DNA of 21,846 nt from Scytonema sp. UIC 10036 (lineage in GTDB: Bacteria > Cyanobacteriota > Cyanobacteriia > Cyanobacteriales > Nostocaceae). The notes below the pieces were generated by a model. That model saw only the letters and a program-made list of their open reading frames with translations. It was not told where the DNA came from and made no database searches. Below, piece after piece: positions 16,454-21,846 of this stretch. The translations under genes and the position numbers were made by a program. Each line of letters begins with the position of its first letter. The first letter of the stretch is position 1. The DNA lies in NCBI RefSeq assembly GCF_009725235.1, contig NZ_WJFC01000220.1:1-21846 (forward strand), in the 5' to 3' direction.

Positions 16454-19400
16454 TTAGAATTTAATGGTTTCTAGTTCTAGGAGCAGTAATGCTTCTGCAT
16501 CTTCTTCTGAAAGCTGTCCGATTTCTGCTACAGTCGTAGTTTGCTGATTATTGTTCTCTGAAATTGCTTGTGAGTTGTCGTCGTGAGATTCCTCAAGAAA
16601 CATCTCACTCTTCAGATACGCAGCAAGAGCATTGAGAGTTGGATAGTCAAAGATTAACGTTGAAGGAAGGGCGCGTCCCAGAGATATTTGGAGACGATTC
16701 CTCAACTCCACAGAGGTTAGGGAGTCCATCCCAAGGTCAAAGAAACCTTGGTGCGGCTCTAATCGATGGGATGAACTTAAACTTAAAACTTTGGTGACTT
16801 GGTCTTGGAGGTGAGCCAGTAACAATTCTTGGCGATCGCGAGGCGAAGCTTGCTTTAATCGCATCAAGAACTCATCTTTCTGCACGGATAGTTGCTCGGT
16901 TTTTACGCGTGAGTCTGCTTCAAGGGCTAACTCCGAGAGGAACGATGGGGCAGTCTCCGCTGTAAATCTTTGCATAAACTGCGACCAATCGATCGGCACG
17001 ACTCCAATCTGAGCAGAGGGATGGTGGAACACCTGTTCCAGTATCTGTATTCCTTGCTTCGGTACAATAGTATCCACACCGCGCATATTCGTTTGCTCGC
17101 TAAAGTTGCGGTTTGCTACGACTCCTAACTCAGCCCATGCCCCCCAGTTGATACTTAAAGCTGGCAACCCTAGAGATCTGCGATGATAAGCTAGACCATC
17201 CAGAAAAGAGTTGGCTGCTGCATGATTACCTTGACCGGGCGAGCCAAACAGGGCGGTGGCTGAGGAGAACAGAACGAAGAAGTCTAAAGGTTTATTCTGT
17301 GTCAGGACGTGTAGATTCCAAGCTCCTTGGACTTTGGGTGACAATACTTTGGCAAACTGCTGCCAGTCTTGCCGCGCCAACACGCCGTCTTCAAGAACCC
17401 CTGCCGAATGTATAACTCCCCGAAGTGGCGGCATCGAGAGTTCAATTTCAGCTAGCGCTCTAGCGACTTCCTCTGCAACAGACACATCAGCCTGAAACAC
17501 TCGGATTTGAGCACCTATTTGCTCTAACTTGCTTAAGGTGACCTTAGCCTCATCAGAAGCACCTCTGCGTCCCATCAACACTAAATGCCGTGCTCCTTGC
17601 TCTACCAGCCATTGGGCAACTAGCAAACCAAGACCACCCAAACCGCCTGTAATCAGGTAAGTGCCATCGGGCTGCAAGTGCAGAGGCTGTGGTTCAAGCT
17701 TGCGGCTACGCACTAAACGAGGAACATAGCGTAGTCCATTACGAAATGCCAGTTGTTCTTGAGCTTCTGTGTACCCTAAACAGAGTTCGTCAAAGAGAGC
17801 TTTTACCTGCTCGGTTTCATCTGTTGGATCTAAATCCACTTGTATGCAATGCAGTTCTGGATGCTCTACTGCAATCACTTTACCGAGACCCCACAACGAT
17901 GCTTGCGCTACTGCCAACGGCGTTGGTTCCGATCCCACTGCCTGAGCACCTTGGGTTACCAAGCATAAGGATGGAGATTCGGAGAGTTCAGTCGTGACCA
18001 GAGCCTGAACCAGGTGAAGAACACTGCGACATCCTAGAACGGATGCTGCTTTTACGTCACCTACTGTCAGTACTTCTGACGCTGTTGCCTCTAAGCTCCA
18101 CAAGTGTACTACCCTACGGCATGGCGGTCTATCACTTCCCCCAACTTCTTTAAGCAACTTCCGAAAGTCTTCGGGCTGCGCTGGGTTGAGCCTGTATTGC
18201 TCCTTACTTAACTGTTCGTAAAACTCGCCAGGAGAGATAATAACACAGGTTTGCCCACGTGACCTTATCTGTGCCGCTAGCTTCTGACCAACTCCCTTGC
18301 TGTCGGCAAAAATCAGCCAACTGCTTTTCTCTAGTATGGACGAGTTGCTTTCTAGCTGTTCAGTTTCTTTGTTGAGTTGAGGAGCTTGGGCAAGAATAAC
18401 AGATTGATAAGATAAACTGTTGCTGCTTAGCTCTGCTTGCGGAATTGCAGCTGTTTCAATAAATCCAGCCTCCTGCAACAAATTCTGCCACTGGTATGGA
18501 GCTAGTAATGGGTATGCTGGTCGCAAGTCTATATCCGCAAACCTCCACCAGCCCTCTGTCAACCCAAATGTCAAATCCAACCAACGCTGGGGTCCGGTTG
18601 CCTCGAACAACACCAACATTCCTTCTGGTGCCAAAAGTTGCTGGATGTGCTTCAAACTTTCCTTTAAGCTTAATGTCGCATGAATAACATTGGCTGCCAA
18701 AATGATATCAAACTGATGGGGAACAAATCCCTGTGATTCAATGTCTTGTTCAATATCTAAAAGCTGATATTTCACAAACGGAAAATCACGGAACTTTTCC
18801 TGAGCGTTTGACATGAACAAGTGGGATACATCAGTAAATGTATACTCCGCTTGATTTGCTGGAAGATGGGGTAGTACGTAGGATGAGGTTCCCCCAGTTC
18901 CCGCACCTATTTCCAAAATACGAACTGTTCGTCCCTTTGGTAGGCGTTCTATGGCAACTGAAACGGCCTCTTGTACCAATCGGTTAAACACGTGGCTACC
19001 AGGGGAATTTTGATACAAATTCTCAGCAGATGTCAAATCACCATCAGGGAATAGCAGTTGCAGTGGATCGCACTCTCCCCGCAGAATTTCCGCCAATTTT
19101 TCACCGCACCGACCAAGTAAGATCAGTTCAGCTTCAAAAGCTGGGTATTTAGCCAAAATGGCATTATGCATCTCTAAAGGCACTACTTCCGAACAAGGAA
19201 CTTGGCAAATTTCCCATTCAGAACCACTCTGCCTAAGCACTCCTTCTTCATGTAGCATCTCAAGTAGCCGACCTAGTAGTCTGTGATATCGGTCTATGAT
19301 ACCTAACTTCTGCGCTAAAGAGTTATTTGTAAAGCGTACTTGAGGATGGAACTCCCAACCCATTTTCTGGAACGCCTGGAGAACGTAAGCAGCACTCAGA

Positions 19401-21846
19401 GCCTCAAGATGAAGAAATAATTCTTCATAGACCTCCATTCCGTGCTTGACGCTCAATTTAGAGACTAGGGGTTGGATGCGATCGCGAACTTGCAGGGGGC
19501 TAAACATATAGTCCGCTGGTAAAGACTGACCTTGGCGAAGCTTGGGTTGCCATTCCACCTCGTAGAGCCAATTGCTAAGGTTTTCCTGCGTATTGTGCAG
19601 CAGCGCCTCACGCTTTGCACGCTTGACGTGGAAACCCTCAATCTCTGCTATAATTTGTCCGGCATCATCGAACAGCCACAGGTCACTTGTGAGAGTTTCT
19701 TGGTTTGTTCCCTCCTTGTGTCGTATTCGACCGTGAATCCACAATTGAGTATCAGGGCGGCGGTATAAATGCAGGCTGTCTAAACCTACGGGCAAATAAG
19801 TATCTTCTTCTCCCGGACTAGCCAAGGTTGCAAACAAAAGCTGGAAACCAGAATCCATCAACACTGGGTGCAAATGATACGCTTGGGCTTCCCTGACTAA
19901 TGCTTCAGGAAGCCGAATTCGCCCCAAAGCTTCCCCATCGCGCCGCCAGAGTTGCTCAATTCCCTGAAAACTCGGTCCATAAAACAGTCCCCTCTTTTGC
20001 AACTGTTGATAAAAGTCTTCAACGGATAACTGTTCTTGAAAGCGTTCTTGAAGCTCTTTGAAAGAAATGAATGACTGTACTGAGTATGTTTTGCCAGCAT
20101 CGATTTTTCCAGCCGCGTGCTGTATCCAGGAAGTTGCAGAATCCTCTGCACCATCAACTTCAGTACTTAATATCCGGAAAGAAACTTGTCCATTAGCTTC
20201 TTCAGGTGTTAGTATTAGCTGCACTAATCGACCGCTATCTTCTGGTAAGATAAGTGCTTCTTGAATTAAGACCTGTTTTAGGCAATTTGAACCTAAGCCA
20301 AGAGCCGCTACTGCCCCAGCTAAGGCTATTTCCAAATAACCCGCCCCTGGCAGAACTACCATACCATAAACCTGATGATCGACCAGGAAAGGTTGCAAAT
20401 CGACACTCAACTCAGACTCGAATAAAATTTCCTTGAGTGGCGATCGCACTCGCTGACCGAGCAAGGGATGTAATGATGTACCCCGAGTGTGCAAAACTGG
20501 CTTCTGTTTTTTCCGTTCAAACCAATATCTTTGACGTTGCCAAGGGTAGGAAGGTAGACTAACAACCGAGCCTGTAGATGGATACAGCTGCTGCCAGTTT
20601 ACTGGAAATCCCTGAGTATAAAGGTTGCTTAAAGAACTCAGTAATGTAGCTCGTTCCCGCTGCCCCCGTCGCAGGGAGGGCAAAACTGTACCTTCTTTAT
20701 TGAGATGATTGAGGCACTGGGAAATATAACCTGAAAGCACAGGGTGCGGGCTAACTTCTATAAAGATGGTTTGACCTGCGATTGCCAATTCCTCAATCGC
20801 GTCTGCAAAACGGACGGATTGCTCTAAATTTCGACCCCAGTAAGTCGCATCTAAATCTGCACCGTGACTCATTTGACCCGTGACGGTGGAGAAGAAAGGA
20901 ATCGTTCCTTGCTGTGGCTGAATTTGGTGCAGATATTGTACCAGTTCTACAGCAAAGGGAACCATTTGAGGACTGTGAAATGCATAATTCACAGGGAGCA
21001 GCTTGCAGAAAACTTGTGGTTGCTCTTGCTGGAGTAACTTGAGGACTGATTCGACAGCGAACGGTTCTCCTGAGATAACAGTAGAAGTGGGACTGTTCAT
21101 CGCTGCGATCGTGAGACGATCTTCGTATCCAGACAACAAACGCTCTGTCTCTTTTGCCGACAGTTCGATCGCAGCCATTTTACCGTTACCCGTTGCTTGT
21201 TGCATCAAGCGTCCTCGATGGCAAATCAAATAAGCCGCATCTTCTAATGTAACAGCACCAGAGATATGGGCTGCGGCAACTTCTCCCAAACTGTGACCCA
21301 CAACCGCATCTGGGTCAATACCCCAAGAACGCCACATCCGAGCAAGTGCCACTTGCAGCGCAAAAATAGCTGGTTGAGCAAACTCTGTTTCTTGCAAGCG
21401 GGATTGGGAAGCATCTTCCTTGGTCAGTTCTTCTAACACAGACCAACCCGTATGAGATTTGATAAGTTCATCGCACTGCTCCATAACCGAGCGAAACACT
21501 GGTTCCTGTTCTAGTAACTCCCGTCCCATAGCCCACCATTGAGGACCTTGACCGGAAAAAACGAAAGCTACTTTCGGGCGGCGACGGCGATTTTTGCGAC
21601 CAAAAGATACATTAACGTCTGTGTTGCCTTGTACAAAATTTTGTAAACTTTCCTTGACTTGTGCAGGAGAGTTAACAACAACTGCTAAACGGTGTTCTTG
21701 GTGAGTGCGCCGAACACTAGCTGTGTAACAAATATCTTGTAATGCAGCAGCATCAAATTCTTGAGACTCCAGAAAGTTCTGATAGGCTTGCGCTAAAGAT
21801 TTGACAGCTTCTGGGCTATGGGCGGATAGGGGGAGTAGGAGGGGGG
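16454..21846 (-). CDS. Type I PKS, partial at N-terminus: (KS)-AT-DH-cMT-KR-ACP
   Basis: The frame is open to the window edge, so the start and the KS are outside; 1796 residues are visible, counted from 21844. An LLLPLSAHS linker leads to the AT (GQGPQWW 98-104, GHSLGE with S185, YAFH ending at H290; malonyl-type). The DH has HxxxGxxxxP at H490 and DSGFQ at D664, so it is probably active. A C-methyltransferase follows, with SAM motif ILEIGAGTGG at 976-985. The KR has TGGLGGLG at 1399-1406, but the usual catalytic Tyr of YAAAN is His (H1541). The ACP has S1708 in LGMDSL, and a docking-like helix (LSEEDAEALLLLELE) lies near 1778-1792. No ER motif is seen. The predicted product unit is alpha-methylated and, if KR and DH work, alpha,beta-unsaturated. 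ATG 21529 is internal to the AT, not the start. Confidence 0.95.
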   Translation of the reverse strand, partial: PLLLPLSAHSPEAVKSLAQAYQNFLESQEFDAAALQDICYTASVRRTHQEHRLAVVVNSPAQVKESLQNFVQGNTDVNVSFGRKNRRRRPKVAFVFSGQGPQWWAMGRELLEQEPVFRSVMEQCDELIKSHTGWSVLEELTKEDASQSRLQETEFAQPAIFALQVALARMWRSWGIDPDAVVGHSLGEVAAAHISGAVTLEDAAYLICHRGRLMQQATGNGKMAAIELSAKETERLLSGYEDRLTIAAMNSPTSTVISGEPFAVESVLKLLQQEQPQVFCKLLPVNYAFHSPQMVPFAVELVQYLHQIQPQQGTIPFFSTVTGQMSHGADLDATYWGRNLEQSVRFADAIEELAIAGQTIFIEVSPHPVLSGYISQCLNHLNKEGTVLPSLRRGQRERATLLSSLSNLYTQGFPVNWQQLYPSTGSVVSLPSYPWQRQRYWFERKKQKPVLHTRGTSLHPLLGQRVRSPLKEILFESELSVDLQPFLVDHQVYGMVVLPGAGYLEIALAGAVAALGLGSNCLKQVLIQEALILPEDSGRLVQLILTPEEANGQVSFRILSTEVDGAEDSATSWIQHAAGKIDAGKTYSVQSFISFKELQERFQEQLSVEDFYQQLQKRGLFYGPSFQGIEQLWRRDGEALGRIRLPEALVREAQAYHLHPVLMDSGFQLLFATLASPGEEDTYLPVGLDSLHLYRRPDTQLWIHGRIRHKEGTNQETLTSDLWLFDDAGQIIAEIEGFHVKRAKREALLHNTQENLSNWLYEVEWQPKLRQGQSLPADYMFSPLQVRDRIQPLVSKLSVKHGMEVYEELFLHLEALSAAYVLQAFQKMGWEFHPQVRFTNNSLAQKLGIIDRYHRLLGRLLEMLHEEGVLRQSGSEWEICQVPCSEVVPLEMHNAILAKYPAFEAELILLGRCGEKLAEILRGECDPLQLLFPDGDLTSAENLYQNSPGSHVFNRLVQEAVSVAIERLPKGRTVRILEIGAGTGGTSSYVLPHLPANQAEYTFTDVSHLFMSNAQEKFRDFPFVKYQLLDIEQDIESQGFVPHQFDIILAANVIHATLSLKESLKHIQQLLAPEGMLVLFEATGPQRWLDLTFGLTEGWWRFADIDLRPAYPLLAPYQWQNLLQEAGFIETAAIPQAELSSNSLSYQSVILAQAPQLNKETEQLESNSSILEKSSWLIFADSKGVGQKLAAQIRSRGQTCVIISPGEFYEQLSKEQYRLNPAQPEDFRKLLKEVGGSDRPPCRRVVHLWSLEATASEVLTVGDVKAASVLGCRSVLHLVQALVTTELSESPSLCLVTQGAQAVGSEPTPLAVAQASLWGLGKVIAVEHPELHCIQVDLDPTDETEQVKALFDELCLGYTEAQEQLAFRNGLRYVPRLVRSRKLEPQPLHLQPDGTYLITGGLGGLGLLVAQWLVEQGARHLVLMGRRGASDEAKVTLSKLEQIGAQIRVFQADVSVAEEVARALAEIELSMPPLRGVIHSAGVLEDGVLARQDWQQFAKVLSPKVQGAWNLHVLTQNKPLDFFVLFSSATALFGSPGQGNHAAANSFLDGLAYHRRSLGLPALSINWGAWAELGVVANRNFSEQTNMRGVDTIVPKQGIQILEQVFHHPSAQIGVVPIDWSQFMQRFTAETAPSFLSELALEADSRVKTEQLSVQKDEFLMRLKQASPRDRQELLLAHLQDQVTKVLSLSSSHRLEPHQGFFDLGMDSLTSVELRNRLQISLGRALPSTLIFDYPTLNALAAYLKSEMFLEESHDDNSQAISENNNQQTTTVAEIGQLSEEDAEALLLLELETIKF

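Noticed and set aside
18400..19560. Enoylreductase domain in the first PKS
   Set aside because: The region between DH and KR carries a SAM-binding motif (ILEIGAGTGG) and reads as a C-methyltransferase; no ER-type NADPH motif was found.
16454..21529. ATG at 21529 as the start of the first PKS
   Set aside because: The same frame continues upstream to the window edge and encodes the rest of the AT N-terminus (FSGQGPQWWA) and a KS-AT linker, so the Met is internal.

Overview
The window is the interior of a type I polyketide synthase / nonribosomal peptide synthetase (PKS-NRPS) gene cluster that also carries a flavin-dependent halogenase. The host looks like a filamentous, probably heterocyst-forming (Nostocales-type) cyanobacterium. 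The supporting signs are about thirteen GCGATCGC (HIP1) octamers seen by eye, cyanobacterial-style PKS domains and docking helices, and gaps filled with Nostocales-type dispersed repeats (heptamer arrays, GCAGAGGCGCAG palindromes, GTAGGTTGGG elements, CCTCCCC/GGGGAGG hairpins). No taxonomic marker gene is present, so the genus is not claimed.

All six real genes lie on the minus strand, so transcription runs from right to left. In that order: (1) 21846-16454, a PKS cut by the window edge, linker-AT-DH-cMT-KR-ACP, whose KS must lie outside the window; (2) 15740-13956, a FAD-dependent halogenase; (3) 13651-8612, PKS KS-AT-KR-ACP; (4) 8321-5106, PKS KS-AT-ACP; (5) 5097-3481, a stand-alone condensation-like domain with a carrier protein (C-PCP); (6) 3186-250, an adenylation domain fused to a second condensation/epimerization-like domain (A-C). 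No thioesterase, reductase domain, transporter, regulator or phosphopantetheinyl transferase is in view, so the cluster probably continues at least to the right.

If the genes act in order, the first PKS delivers an alpha-methylated, beta-reduced and probably dehydrated unit. The second adds a beta-hydroxy unit and the third an unreduced beta-keto unit. The C-PCP/A-C pair then adds an amino acid. The ten specificity residues of the A domain read D-I-W-H-V-S-L-I-D-K, almost the classical serine code, so the predicted late intermediate is a beta-ketoacyl-serine thioester. How it is released is not shown. Halogenation is predicted, but no aromatic-amino-acid module is visible that would name the substrate.

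The non-coding DNA is unusual. Three of the gene junctions are gaps of 290, 294 and 304 bp, and each contains a long GC-rich palindrome of the same type. Simple repeats also extend into coding sequence: an octamer array sits in the KS-AT linker of the second PKS, and repeat-like sequence encodes the C-termini of the second and third PKS. A 713-bp gap before the halogenase holds one dispersed element apparently inserted into another.
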